A stretch of 64,000 bases of DNA from Eubacterium sp. OM08-24 (GCF_003438075.1 NZ_QSTA01000002.1:279714-343713), one strand, 5' to 3'; counted from the stretch's first letter, positions 53,698 through 62,418 are shown. Numbers and translations: made by a program. The notes: a model not told the origin generated them from the letters alone.

Positions 53698-55770
53698 ATG
53701 ATTATGGAAAATAAAATTGAAATTCTTGCGCCTGCCGGCAGTATGGACAGCGTTGCAGCCGCCGTACGAAGCGGAGCAGACGCCGTATATTTGGGCGAAA
53801 AGGAATTTTCCGCCCGTTCTTCTGCGCATAATTTTGACGAAAATGAGCTTATCGAGGCGGTTCGCTACTGCCACATCCACTCTGTAAAGGTGTATGTCAC
53901 AATTAACACCATAGTTTTCGATGACGAAATGCAGAGAATGAAAGAGGCTATACTTCTCGCCGCAAGGGCAGATGTAGACGCACTCATTGTACAAAATATG
54001 GGTGTTGCCAAACTTGCCCGTCAGCTTGTGCCGTCAATGCACCTGCACGCATCTACTCAGATGAGCGTTCACTCGTACCTCGGCGTAAAGGCGCTTTACG
54101 AAATGGGCTTTGAACGAGTTGTTGTGTCAAGAGAAATGAGCAAGGCAGAGCTTGAAAAAGCCGCCCAAATTCCCGTAGAGCTTGAGGTTTTTGTTCATGG
54201 TGCGCTTTGTATGTGCGTGTCGGGACAATGCTATTTCAGCGCAATGCTCGGCTCAAGGAGCGGAAACAGAGGAGCTTGCGCTCAGCCCTGCCGCCTGCCG
54301 TTTTCCGTAGGAAAGGTAAAGGACGGTCACGCACTCAGCCTAAAAGACAACAGCATTATACCATATATTACGCAGCTTGAAGAAATGGGTGTAGCCTCTG
54401 CCAAAATTGAGGGCAGAATGAAAAGGCCCGAATATGTTTCTGCCGCAGTTCGTGCCTGCAAGGAACAGCGTGACAGCGGCTTTATTAGCGGTGATACAGC
54501 CGAAATTTTAAAAAGCGTGTTTTCCCGCACAGGCTTTACAGACGGCTACTATACGGGAAAAACGGGTTACGAAATGTTTGGCTACCGCAGGAAAAACGAT
54601 GTTGTGGCTGCCGATGAAAAGCTGTTTGCAAAAATTCGACAGAGGTACAAGGACGAGCTTAGCAACATTGCCATAAGCGGTATTTTTACTGCAAAAATCG
54701 GCGAAAATCCAACACTCGAAATTTCAGACGGCTCGCATACGGTTAAGGTTTCTTCTGACTTTGTTTGTCAGAAAGCCGAAAAGGTTGCCCTTGACAAGGC
54801 AAAATGCGAAACTCAGCTAAAGAAAACAGGCTCAACGGCATATTTCTTTGACAGCTTGAGTATAAATACAGAGGACAGCCTCTCTCTCCCACTTTCAGTG
54901 CTAAACGCAATGCGCAGAGATGCGCTTGCCCGACTTGACGATTTAAGGGCGGTGTGGCACAACTATATTATTAACAATGTTGAAATTACAGAGCCCGACA
55001 CCTCTCTGGTGCCAAAGGGCAACGCAATAAGAGCAAGAATGACTACCGCAAAGTTTTCGCCTGCTTTTAAGGAATGTGAGCTTGTTTATGTTCCGATTTT
55101 TACCGACAGCGAAAAGCTGAAATCGCTTATTGCCAACGGCTACAATATCGGCGTGGAAATTCCGAGAGGTCTGTTTAAAAACGAGGACAGAATTGCCAAA
55201 AGGCTTGCGGAAGTTAAACAGCTCGGCATTAATGACGCACTTTGCGGAAACTTGGCCGCCGTATATATGGCAAAAAGCGAAAAAATGCGTGTGCATGGCG
55301 GTTTTGGACTTAATCTTGTGAACACCTATGACCTGCTTTGGGCGGAGGAATACGGTTTTGAAGATGTTGAACTCAGCTTTGAGCTTACTTTTGAGCGGAT
55401 AAACCGCCTTGGCGGAACTATAAAAAGGGGTATTATCACCTACGGACATCTTCCGCTTATGCTCACTGTAAACTGCCCTGCAAAGAGCGAGAACATTTCT
55501 TGCAAAACTTGCAAAAATTCCTCAAAAATGACGGACAGAAAAGGTGAGAAATTTCCGCTGAAATGTGACGGAATATGCACCGAAGTGTTGAATTGTGTAC
55601 CGCTTTATATCTCTGAAAAAGAGTTTTCCACACTTTCAACATCTTTTTATTCACTTCGTTTAACTGTTGAAAACTATGTTGAAAGTGTTAAAAGTATGTG
55701 CGAATTTACGGAAAATCCGATGTTAAAAGTCAAATCAACAAGAGGTTTATACCTCAGGGGTGTTAAATAG
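53698..55770 (+). CDS. U32 family peptidase (RlhA/YhbU-like)
   Basis: A 690-residue protein. IEILAPAGSMDSVAAAVRSG is the U32 opening, and ELEVFVHGALCMCVSGQCYF with SRSGNRGACAQPCRLPF holds the conserved cysteines that in relatives bind an iron-sulfur cluster. A DUF3656-like middle domain and a C-terminal Cys-rich part (SCKTCKNSS, CDGICTEVLNC) follow. U32 proteins of this layout include RlhA, which hydroxylates a 23S rRNA cytidine, and so-called collagenases. An RNA-modification role is the better guess. No clear ribosome-binding site precedes either ATG (53698 or 53704), so translation is likely coupled to zapA. Confidence 0.9.
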   Translation: MIMENKIEILAPAGSMDSVAAAVRSGADAVYLGEKEFSARSSAHNFDENELIEAVRYCHIHSVKVYVTINTIVFDDEMQRMKEAILLAARADVDALIVQNMGVAKLARQLVPSMHLHASTQMSVHSYLGVKALYEMGFERVVVSREMSKAELEKAAQIPVELEVFVHGALCMCVSGQCYFSAMLGSRSGNRGACAQPCRLPFSVGKVKDGHALSLKDNSIIPYITQLEEMGVASAKIEGRMKRPEYVSAAVRACKEQRDSGFISGDTAEILKSVFSRTGFTDGYYTGKTGYEMFGYRRKNDVVAADEKLFAKIRQRYKDELSNIAISGIFTAKIGENPTLEISDGSHTVKVSSDFVCQKAEKVALDKAKCETQLKKTGSTAYFFDSLSINTEDSLSLPLSVLNAMRRDALARLDDLRAVWHNYIINNVEITEPDTSLVPKGNAIRARMTTAKFSPAFKECELVYVPIFTDSEKLKSLIANGYNIGVEIPRGLFKNEDRIAKRLAEVKQLGINDALCGNLAAVYMAKSEKMRVHGGFGLNLVNTYDLLWAEEYGFEDVELSFELTFERINRLGGTIKRGIITYGHLPLMLTVNCPAKSENISCKTCKNSSKMTDRKGEKFPLKCDGICTEVLNCVPLYISEKEFSTLSTSFYSLRLTVENYVESVKSMCEFTENPMLKVKSTRGLYLRGVK

Positions 55771-55970
55771 AATTGTTAAAACAATGTTAATGTTAATAAC
55801 TCTGTTAAATTTGTTTAAAAGAATTAAATTAAATTGCTGTTACACAAATTACAAACTTTTAATATTCTAATTTCACATTATTAATTTTTTAAGTCTGATT
55901 CTTTTGCAAGGAATTTTAAAAATTCCTGCAAAATTTGATTGCAGATGCAACCTAAATCGAAAGGAACACT

Positions 55971-56411
55971 ATGGAATTAAAGATAAAAAAGGTAAAAGAT
56001 AACGCAAAAATCCCCAAAATTGCAACAAGCGGCGCAGCAGGAATGGATTTGTATGCCTGCATCGCCGATAAAATTACACTTGAACCGCAACAGATTGCCG
56101 TTGTGCCGACAGGCATAGCCATTGAACTTCCCGATTCATCGGTAGCGGCGTTTATTTACGCAAGGAGCGGGCTCGGAATAAAGCATGGCATTTGCCTTGC
56201 CAACGGTGTCGGCGTTATTGACAGCGATTACAGAGGCGAAATTTGCGTTGGTCTTTGCAATGTTTCTGATAAGCCGTACACTGTCGAGCCCTTTGAAAGG
56301 GTGGCGCAGATGGTGATTGCACCCGTAATTGTGCCGACCGTAACAGAAGTAACCGAGCTTTCGGATACAGAGCGTGGCGAGGGCGGTTTTGGCTCAACGG
56401 GAACAAAATAA
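55971..56411 (+). CDS. dut: dUTP diphosphatase
   Basis: A 146-residue trimeric dUTPase that removes dUTP and supplies dUMP. All five motifs are present: GAAGMDLYA (1), ARSGLGIKHGI (2), GVGVIDSDYRGEI (3, with the catalytic Asp and the uracil-contact region), ERVAQMVI (4) and the P-loop-like C-terminal RGEGGFGSTG (5). AAGGAAC precedes the ATG. The 200 bases before it (55771-55970) are AT-rich without a clear promoter. Confidence 0.95.
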   Translation: MELKIKKVKDNAKIPKIATSGAAGMDLYACIADKITLEPQQIAVVPTGIAIELPDSSVAAFIYARSGLGIKHGICLANGVGVIDSDYRGEICVGLCNVSDKPYTVEPFERVAQMVIAPVIVPTVTEVTELSDTERGEGGFGSTGTK

Positions 56412-56490
56412 GGAAAATATTTTTGATTAATAAAAATGCAAAACATTATGTTCTTGCCAAATGCGGCAAGAAGATACAAGGAGGATAATT

Positions 56491-56997
56491 ATGTCAGAAT
56501 TTAAGAAAATTAACGCATCAGATATTAACGAAAGCGTGTTTGACCTTATCGGCAAGGATTGGGCGCTTGTAACAAGCGGCAGTGCCGACAACTTCAACAC
56601 AATGACAATCAGCTGGGGCGGCGCAGGCATTATGTGGGGCAAACCCGTTGCCTTTACTTTCATTCGCCCTCAGCGCTATACTTTTGAGTTTATTGAGAAA
56701 AACGATTACTACACAATGAGCTTTTTTGATGAAAAATATCGTGACGCACTCAAACTTTGCGGTTCAAAGAGCGGCAGAGATGTAGATAAGGTTGCCGAAA
56801 CAGGACTTACACCTGCTTTTACAGAGGACGGTATTCCGTACTTTGCCGAGGCAAAACTCGTGCTCGTGTGCAAAAAGATGTATTCGCAGTTTTTAAACAG
56901 CGAGAGTATTCTTGACGAACAGAGTGTAAGTAAATGGTATGATAATGATTTTCATAAAATGTATATCAGCGAGATAAAAGAAGTTTTGACAAAATAA
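56491..56997 (+). CDS. flavin reductase family protein
   Basis: A 168-residue FMN-binding split-barrel protein. The ATG at 56491 is chosen because CAAGGAGGATAATT is directly upstream. NTMTISWGGAGIMWGKPVAF and FIRPQRYTFEFIEKNDYYTM are the FMN-binding signature, and SGRDVDKVAETGLTP a conserved later segment. Family members reduce flavins or act as FMN-dependent oxidoreductases; the physiological electron acceptor is unknown. It follows dut after 79 bases and ends in a strong terminator. Confidence 0.88.
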   Translation: MSEFKKINASDINESVFDLIGKDWALVTSGSADNFNTMTISWGGAGIMWGKPVAFTFIRPQRYTFEFIEKNDYYTMSFFDEKYRDALKLCGSKSGRDVDKVAETGLTPAFTEDGIPYFAEAKLVLVCKKMYSQFLNSESILDEQSVSKWYDNDFHKMYISEIKEVLTK

Positions 56998-57014
56998 TTT
57001 CTGAAAATATTGCA

Positions 57015-57050
57015 AAACAGGCAGACGCATTGAGCATCTGCCTGTTTTTT
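57015..57050 (+). terminator. flavin reductase gene terminator
   Basis: AAACAGGCAGA pairs with TCTGCCTGTTT around a short loop, followed by TTTT. Confidence 0.9.
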
Positions 57051-57054
57051 CAAA

Positions 57055-57172
57055 CTTAGTTTTAGCACGCAAACAGCAAAGCTGTTTGCGCCTGAAATGA
57101 AAATATAAAGGAAACTTTTTATGGGCTCTGCCCAAACCCGCAACCCTTTAAAAAGGGTTGACCTAAATTTTT
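57055..57172 (+). repeat. dispersed structured repeat, copy I (right half)
   Basis: Contains GCAAACAGCAAAGCTGTTTGC, ATGGGCTCTGCCCAAACCCG and CAACCCTTTAAAAAGGGTTG with TGACCTAAATTTTT; the left half is missing. Confidence 0.8.
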
Positions 57173-57262
57173 AGTTTTTATTATTTAAAATATGTTAAAT
57201 CGAATTTCCACAAAAATTAACAGCAAATTTTCCCTCCAAAACAAAAATACAGCAAAAATTGA

Positions 57263-57394
57263 AAAGCACCATGCCAACAAAAACACGGTGCTTTCCTGTT
57301 CTTAAAAAAATGAGGGGTACAATTACGGGCACATTGCCCGCATTGAGGAGGGTAGAACAATATACTCGGCGGTTGCGGTTCCGCCTTTTGAGTA
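57263..57394 (+). ncRNA. unassigned structured intergenic element upstream of lexA
   Basis: Three hairpins lie in a row: AAAGCACC/GGTGCTTT (57263-57294), CGGGC-ACATT-GCCCG (57326-57340) and TACTC-GGCGG/CCGCC-TTTT-GAGTA (57363-57394), with GAGGAGGGT between the last two. It does not resemble a riboswitch or small RNA I know. Together with copy I and the lexA promoter it accounts for the 574-base gap 56998-57571. Confidence 0.35.
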
Positions 57395-57474
57395 CAGTTA
57401 TATTAAACTATATTTATTTGAAAATCGTGTGAATTTAATATGAAATCCTATTGAAAAAATTATTTTTTGAAATA

Positions 57475-57513
57475 AAACAAATGTTTGATTTTTTAGGGGA
57501 AATGTGTTATAAT
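57475..57513 (+). promoter_or_regulatory. lexA promoter with weak SOS box
   Basis: TTGATT (57485-57490) and TATAAT (57508-57513) are 17 bases apart with an extended -10 TG. AAAC-AAAT-GTTT (57475-57486) overlaps the -35 and fits a degenerate GAAC-N4-GTTC LexA box of Firmicutes. Confidence 0.6.
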
Positions 57514-57571
57514 ATGGTAGGCCGTAAATAGTTTGTTACAAATCGGCACTTTTGCAATTTGTGAGGTTACT

Positions 57572-58159
57572 ATGAAACCATTAAGCAAGAGCCAGCAGGC
57601 TATATTTAATTTTTTAAAACAGTGTGCGGATGAAGGCAGAACTCCGTCTGTGCGTGAAATATGCGAGGCTACGGGGTTAAAATCAACTTCAACGGTTCAT
57701 CATCACCTAAGCGCACTCGAAGAAAAAGGACTTATTGAGCGTGAGCACGGTTTAAACCGCTGCATACGCATCGCAGGTGAAGAGCGCAGTGTAAATGTTC
57801 CTCTTGTGGGCAGTGTTGCGGCAGGTTATCCTATCCTTGCCGTTGAAGAAATCGAAACATACATACCTATTCCCGAAAGTCTTAGCCGTGGCAGAGAACT
57901 TTTTGCACTGCATGTAAAAGGCGAAAGTATGATAAAAGCAGGTATTTTTGACGGTGACATTGTAATTGTAAACCGCACACCTGTTGCGTCAAACGGTGAA
58001 ATTGTTGTTGCGCTTATCGGCGACGAGGCAACCGTAAAACGCTTTTATAAGGAAAACGGTCATTTTAGATTACAGCCTGAAAATGACGATTTCGAGCCGA
58101 TTATCGCTGATGAAGTCGCTATTCTGGGTAAAGTTATTTCATTAATCAGATATTTTTAA
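57572..58159 (+). CDS. lexA: LexA repressor
   Basis: SOS repressor of 195 residues from the ATG at 57572 behind GAGGTTACT. Residues 1-65 are the winged helix-turn-helix (GRTPSVREICEATGLKSTST). The self-cleavage site is Ala-Gly in SVAAGYPILA. The catalytic Ser lies in KGESMIKAG and the Lys in EATVKRFY of the S24 peptidase domain. RecA-stimulated self-cleavage after DNA damage derepresses target genes. A degenerate LexA box overlaps its own -35. It is monocistronic. Confidence 0.95.
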   Translation: MKPLSKSQQAIFNFLKQCADEGRTPSVREICEATGLKSTSTVHHHLSALEEKGLIEREHGLNRCIRIAGEERSVNVPLVGSVAAGYPILAVEEIETYIPIPESLSRGRELFALHVKGESMIKAGIFDGDIVIVNRTPVASNGEIVVALIGDEATVKRFYKENGHFRLQPENDDFEPIIADEVAILGKVISLIRYF

Positions 58160-58221
58160 TTTGCCCCCAAACAGCAAAATAAAAAATGTTTACTATCCGA
58201 CAATTACACAACAAATGAAAT

Positions 58222-58255
58222 AGGACAGCAGTCGAAAAAATCTGCTGTCCTTTTC
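58222..58255 (+). terminator. lexA terminator
   Basis: AGGACAGCAG pairs perfectly with CTGCTGTCCT, followed by TTTCATATT. Confidence 0.88.
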
Positions 58256-58310
58256 ATATTTTATTTAAAGAGAGAGATAAAAGCGTTTTTATACGATTTA
58301 AGGTGACAGT

Positions 58311-58469
58311 TTAAAAAGCTATCGCTTTTTTTGGCAGGACTGTTGCGGTTACAAGTACCGCTGAAACAAGAAAAAGTGAAGCATATGAAGTAAAAAGCTT
58401 TTTCTTGTCAACCTTAAGGTTTTCGGCTTTTTTAATTAAAAAGTCCAGAATCAGCTTTTCTGCTTTCAT
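58311..58469 (-). CDS. small single-pass membrane protein
   Basis: An open frame of 52 codons with ATG at 58469 and AGGTGAAGCGT before it. The product has a charged N-terminal half (MKAEKLILDFLIKKAENLKV), a hydrophobic segment SYASLFLVSAVLVTATVL and a short tail. No family is recognised. It lies downstream of the large coiled-coil gene on the same strand, separated by a broken frame, so it may belong to the same unit. The good ribosome-binding site and amphipathic/membrane pattern support coding; a second line of evidence is lacking. Confidence 0.55.
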   Translation of the reverse strand: MKAEKLILDFLIKKAENLKVDKKKLFTSYASLFLVSAVLVTATVLPKKAIAF

Positions 58470-58490
58470 ACGCTTCACCTGCCTTTAAAA

Positions 58491-58698
58491 TTATGCAAGC
58501 TCTCCGTCAAGATTAAAATTCAGTTTAAATTGACCTCCCGAAAGATCAAGTCTTGCCTCGGAGTGAGAACGGAATCTTTAGTAATGTAAATTTTCTCGGA
58601 TTCTGTATTCTCATATAAAGGTCAAAGCAAAAGGTAATCAACATCGGGAGTTGCCTGCGACAAATCGTTGTCCTCGTCGGCTGTGCCGATTTATTCAT
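58491..58698 (-). pseudogene. decayed reading frame after the coiled-coil gene
   Basis: Minus-strand fragments in different frames read protein-like: LSQATPDVDYLLL, then YENTESEKIYITKDSVL, then EARLDLSGGQFKLNFNLDGE before a stop at 58491. Joining them needs at least two frame changes, so the gene looks broken. An ATG at 58698 begins a frame that does not continue through them. No homologue is recognised. Confidence 0.35.
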
Positions 58699-58710
58699 AG
58701 CATACCTCGC

Positions 58711-60924
58711 TTATTCTCCGCAGAAATATATGCCAATAATTCCTGTTGACTGTATTCTTCTGTTTTGAGAAACAGTTACTTTGCAATCAGCTGTTTCTTT
58801 GATTTTGGCTGCAATTTCGTTTGCTACCTCGCCCTCAACACCTGCAAAGCTGATAAATACAGGCTGTCCCTCAACTCCGCCGAATGACGAAACCGTATCG
58901 GCAATGGCTACATCGTATCTTGTAACGCCTGCATAAAGCTTTAACAACTTAGCCGAGCCATGGGTATACATTGTAAGTGTGAGGCCCTTTGGTGTGGGCG
59001 CAATCATAATTGCTCTGATTGCCGCTGTTGCCGATACAAGGTGATCGGCAAAGTCTGTTCTGCCCTCAGATGCGTATTTTTCTGCGAGCATTGCCATAAG
59101 TCCTACCGAACCTGCCGCATAAGCCGCCTCGAATACCTCTTTTTTCTTCTTAAAGAGCTTATTTTCGCCCTTTGCCTCTGCAATTTTTTCTTTTGCTGTT
59201 TTTTCAGCCTGACGAACTTCGTCTTTAGCTTTCTTTTTAACATCAGCTATAGTATCGTTCATCTTCTTGGTGGTTTCTTTTTCAAAATCAGCCATTCGCT
59301 TTTCGGATTCTTTGGTAATGGTCTTGATTTCTTTGGCATGGTTATCGTTAAGTTCTTTTACATTCTTAGCGTTTTCCGCATTAATATCGGCAATCTGTTT
59401 TTCGTAATTCTTAATCTGCGAGGTGTAATCCGCTTTCATGGAAGTAAGCTGTCCCTCGTAATCGGATTTCAGATTAGCTGTTGCGGTTGCGTTTTCTTTA
59501 TTAATAGTATCAATTCTGTTTTCATAATTGCTCTTAAGCTGTGCAACCTCGTTGCTGTGGTTAGTATTTAACTCGGCAAACTTATTTGCATTATCTGTGT
59601 TGAGCTTTGTTACATATTCGTTGTGAGCGGTCTGTGCGTCGTCAAATTCCTTTTGCTTTGCGCTGAGCTGATTTGCAAAATTTTCTTCCGCAATTCTTGT
59701 TTTCTCGGCAAAGTCGGCATTCATCTGCTCTACCTGCTTTGCGTGACTTACACGCCCGTTTTCAAGAGTTTCTTTAAGTTCCGTAATCTCCGCAGTAAGT
59801 TTTTCAGTTTCTTCTTTAAGTCTTTCGATTTCTTTTTGAGCCTCAAGTAACTTTAACTTTGTTTCCTTAAGCTCGTTCTTTGTATTGTCAAGCTCGTCCT
59901 GTAAAGCGGAAATTTGTCCCTTTAGAGTGAGTATCTGCTGTTCTTTTTGGTCGAGTGTGATTTTCAAACTTTTAATTTCCGAATTGAGGTCAAGTATCTG
60001 CTTTTCACGCTCACGGATTTCCTTTAAGCGGATTTCCGTTTCTTCTTTGCGCACTGCCTCTATCTGTGCCTCAAGTGCCATTTCCTTTACCTTTTCGGGG
60101 CGGTCAGACTCTTCTTTGGCAAGGGCATTTTCTTCTTCGTACTTTTCCTGCAGCATTTTTCTGAGGGCAGGGTTGGTGGTAATCGACATCATAAAATGCT
60201 GAAATTCCATTGCAAGGTAAACATCTTCCTTGTTTTCGTCAGACATTTTGCCGTTGTATTCCTCGCCGACAATCTCAAAGCCCTGCTTTTTATATGTATC
60301 GAGGAAGTTCCAAAGCTCAACTGCCTTTTTAAAGTTAGGGTTTTCCTTGAGCAGGTTAGTCTGAGTAAGCGGTGGGCTTACCTGCGGTTCTTTTGCAACC
60401 TCTTTCATAAGCGGAGTTGCAAGACACTCGTTAAGTCCCTGACGAATTCTGCGGATACGGTCAAAATCTGAAAGCGACTCAATATCCTCTACATCAAGGT
60501 CTTCTGCAAGTGATTCGTGGTTTTCGTTTACATAATTAACGCTGAAATCAAGCTTTTGCTGATTAAGCTCAAGGTGACGGTTCATTGTTATATTATTGTA
60601 AGAATCGTTAGGCACATCTTTCATTTTTGAATATTTGTCATCAACAAACATAAGCGCCTTGTGAATAAGGGTCAAAAGCACACGATTTTCGTAAATAGCA
60701 AAACTCTCCTGTTCGTCAATTGCTTTTTGAATATACGGCAGGGTTTCTTCGATTGCGATAACCCAATCCATATCAATTACTTTTTCATTAGTTTTGCCGG
60801 ATATAGAATCTTTGCCCTCGTCACCGTCTTTGAGAGCCTCCTCTATATAATTGTGAGTAAAATCCGATTTCAGCAGATCCTGCATATATCTGTAAGATCT
60901 GTAATACTTACCAAAATCTACCAT
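58711..60924 (-). CDS. large cytoplasmic coiled-coil protein of unknown function
   Basis: I do not recognise this 737-residue protein. The start at 60924 (MVDFGKYYRSYRYMQDLL) follows GAGGAGTGATTATA. Residues 1-260 are helical and globular. Residues about 265-590 are almost continuous coiled coil rich in Glu, Lys and Asn, with a later repetitive part (units like NANKFAELNTNHSNEVAQLKSN, about 20 residues long). Residues 600-737 form a compact domain (AAYAAGSVGLMAMLAEKYAS, TMYTHGSAKLLKLYAGVTRY, IISTG-like end IQSTGIIGIYFCGE). There is no signal peptide or membrane segment. The layout, with a filament between two globular ends, suggests a cytoskeletal or scaffold role (inference). Confidence 0.85.
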   Translation of the reverse strand: MVDFGKYYRSYRYMQDLLKSDFTHNYIEEALKDGDEGKDSISGKTNEKVIDMDWVIAIEETLPYIQKAIDEQESFAIYENRVLLTLIHKALMFVDDKYSKMKDVPNDSYNNITMNRHLELNQQKLDFSVNYVNENHESLAEDLDVEDIESLSDFDRIRRIRQGLNECLATPLMKEVAKEPQVSPPLTQTNLLKENPNFKKAVELWNFLDTYKKQGFEIVGEEYNGKMSDENKEDVYLAMEFQHFMMSITTNPALRKMLQEKYEEENALAKEESDRPEKVKEMALEAQIEAVRKEETEIRLKEIREREKQILDLNSEIKSLKITLDQKEQQILTLKGQISALQDELDNTKNELKETKLKLLEAQKEIERLKEETEKLTAEITELKETLENGRVSHAKQVEQMNADFAEKTRIAEENFANQLSAKQKEFDDAQTAHNEYVTKLNTDNANKFAELNTNHSNEVAQLKSNYENRIDTINKENATATANLKSDYEGQLTSMKADYTSQIKNYEKQIADINAENAKNVKELNDNHAKEIKTITKESEKRMADFEKETTKKMNDTIADVKKKAKDEVRQAEKTAKEKIAEAKGENKLFKKKKEVFEAAYAAGSVGLMAMLAEKYASEGRTDFADHLVSATAAIRAIMIAPTPKGLTLTMYTHGSAKLLKLYAGVTRYDVAIADTVSSFGGVEGQPVFISFAGVEGEVANEIAAKIKETADCKVTVSQNRRIQSTGIIGIYFCGE

Positions 60925-61050
60925 TATAATCACTCCTCATTCTTAGAATTTTTAGCATAATAAAAGCCAATATATATAGTTTATCAGCAAAGATGAACAA
61001 TGTCAATCAATCAGCTAAAGAGCAAACAAAGTTCGCCCTTATTTTGCAGA

Positions 61051-61166
61051 TTATACAAGCTTTTTGAGCATCTTTAAGCAGTCTTTACATTCGTTCATAT
61101 TCTCTTCACCGAACAGTTCGTCAAGATAAGCGAGCAAGCCGTCAATTTTTGTCCGTAGTTTTCCAT
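61051..61166 (-). pseudogene. small gene with a one-base frameshift
   Basis: An ATG at 61166 starts MENYGQK. A deletion of one A in a run of five then shifts the frame; the continuation IDGLLAYLDELFGEENMNEC followed by KDCLKMLKKLV runs to a stop at 61051. The repaired product would have 38 residues. Function unknown; a sequencing error is an alternative. Confidence 0.4.
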
Positions 61167-61391
61167 ACCTACTTTAATATTTATAAACACTACTACATTT
61201 TTCTATAAACCACTATATTATTTTAATACTTTTGGCACACTATTTCAACGGACTTATCAATATTAGATTAACTTTTGTATAGTTGCACTAACAAAACAGC
61301 AAAAGTTCGGTATTTTTAATAGTTTATATTTTTACGGACTATATCTTTTTATTATTCTATCTGTTTATAAATGACAATAAAAACAAAAAAG

Positions 61392-61417
61392 CTTCCTTGT
61401 AAAAAGGAAGTTTTTTT
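61392..61417. terminator. terminator-like hairpin
   Basis: CTTCCTT and AAGGAAG form a short stem flanked by an A run and a T run, so it can act on both strands. It lies about 120 bases beyond the DUF6472 gene. Confidence 0.6.
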
Positions 61418-61533
61418 GATAAGATATAAAAAAAGAACAAAAATTATTTTTTTCAAAGATTTTAAATAAATATTACAAATCTTTAATCAATGTGAATTTT
61501 ATATTCACATTATATCTCTGTGATAAAGAAGCT

Positions 61534-61707
61534 TTAATTTTGTTTCTGCACGATTTTGTACTCGTCATAGAGCCTGAAATAATGGCATTGTTCGGTATTG
61601 CCTGTTAAGAACTTTTCCATTTCGTCTTCATCAAGACTAAGCGAACAGTAATCGCCGTACTCGTCATCTTCCACAAAATATGTGCATTGGTCGCAACGAT
61701 CAGCCAT
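61534..61707 (-). CDS. DUF6472 family small protein
   Basis: An acidic protein of 57 residues from the ATG at 61707. RCDQCTYFVEDDEYGDYCS and LDEDEMEKFL followed by CHYFRLYDEYKIVQKQ match a family of small Clostridia proteins. Four cysteines in CxxC...C...C spacing could bind a metal. The start overlaps the end of the LOG-family gene by eight bases and uses a site inside it, so the two are co-translated. Function unknown. Confidence 0.85.
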   Translation of the reverse strand: MADRCDQCTYFVEDDEYGDYCSLSLDEDEMEKFLTGNTEQCHYFRLYDEYKIVQKQN

Positions 61708-62290
61708 TGTTGTCACCGTCCCTTAAAAAACCGTACTTATCATAGGTATATTCTTTATAGTTGTCTATCTGCTCAAAAACCTCTTGTTCGGTATTTGCTA
61801 CGGTAAAGAGTTTAAGACAATCGTCACTCATAAAGCTCTCTGATACGGACTTTTTCATCATATTTATGAGTGAATCGTAATATCCGTTTACATTGTACAT
61901 AACAATCGGCTTTCTGTGCTGACTAAGCTGCTTGAGAGTAAGCACTTCAAAAAATTCTTCAAAAGTGCCGATACCGCCTGCGCAAATTACAAAAGCGTCC
62001 GCACGGTCTTCCATTACACCTTTACGCTCACGCATTGTGTCCGTAAAAACAAGTTCTGTGCACTTGTCGTAAAGAACATTGTCTTTCTTGAAAAATTCAG
62101 GCGCTACACCTATAAGTTCACCTTTTTCAGAGGTTACGCCCCTTGCGGTCGCACCCATTACACCGTATTTTCCTGCGCCGTAAATTACGGCATCGCCACG
62201 GTTTGCAATCGCTCTGCCCAGGCTTTCGGCGGTATCTATATAGATTTTATCTATCTGCTCGCTTGAAGCACCGAATACGCAAATTTTCAT
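61700..62290 (-). CDS. LOG family protein (TIGR00730, Rossmann-fold nucleosidase-like)
   Basis: A protein of 196 residues from the ATG at 62290, which follows AAGGATAAATAAA; an earlier in-frame ATG at 62338 has no site. MKICVFGASSEQID is the Rossmann opening, and CAGGIGTFEEFFEVLTLKQL holds the PGGxGTxxE signature, with Ala in place of Pro. LOG proteins cleave ribose-5-phosphate from cytokinin-type or other nucleoside monophosphates. In bacteria outside plant associations the substrate is probably AMP-like purine nucleotides. Confidence 0.92.
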   Translation of the reverse strand: MKICVFGASSEQIDKIYIDTAESLGRAIANRGDAVIYGAGKYGVMGATARGVTSEKGELIGVAPEFFKKDNVLYDKCTELVFTDTMRERKGVMEDRADAFVICAGGIGTFEEFFEVLTLKQLSQHRKPIVMYNVNGYYDSLINMMKKSVSESFMSDDCLKLFTVANTEQEVFEQIDNYKEYTYDKYGFLRDGDNNG

Positions 62291-62418
62291 TTTATTTATC
62301 CTTTCATAATATAAAATCTTAAAAACAATTATAAACAATATAAGGTTTATTTTCTGACCTTATTATACAATATAAAAATATAAAGTCAACATACATCTTG
62401 TAAAGGAAGTGTTTTTTT

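Larger units (their letters stand above)
60925..61533. other. AT-rich region with hairpins and a broken small gene
   Basis: This 609-base gap holds a frameshifted small frame (61051-61166), the terminator-like hairpin CTTCCTT/AAGGAAG with a T run (61392-61417), and the palindrome AATGTGAATTTTATATTCACATT (61490-61512). The rest is AT-rich without visible genes. Confidence 0.5.

Noticed and set aside
58960-59571. 203-codon plus-strand hydrophobic open frame
   Set aside because: It is antisense to the coiled-coil gene; the Phe/Leu/Cys richness is the reverse complement of Glu/Lys codons, not a true membrane protein.
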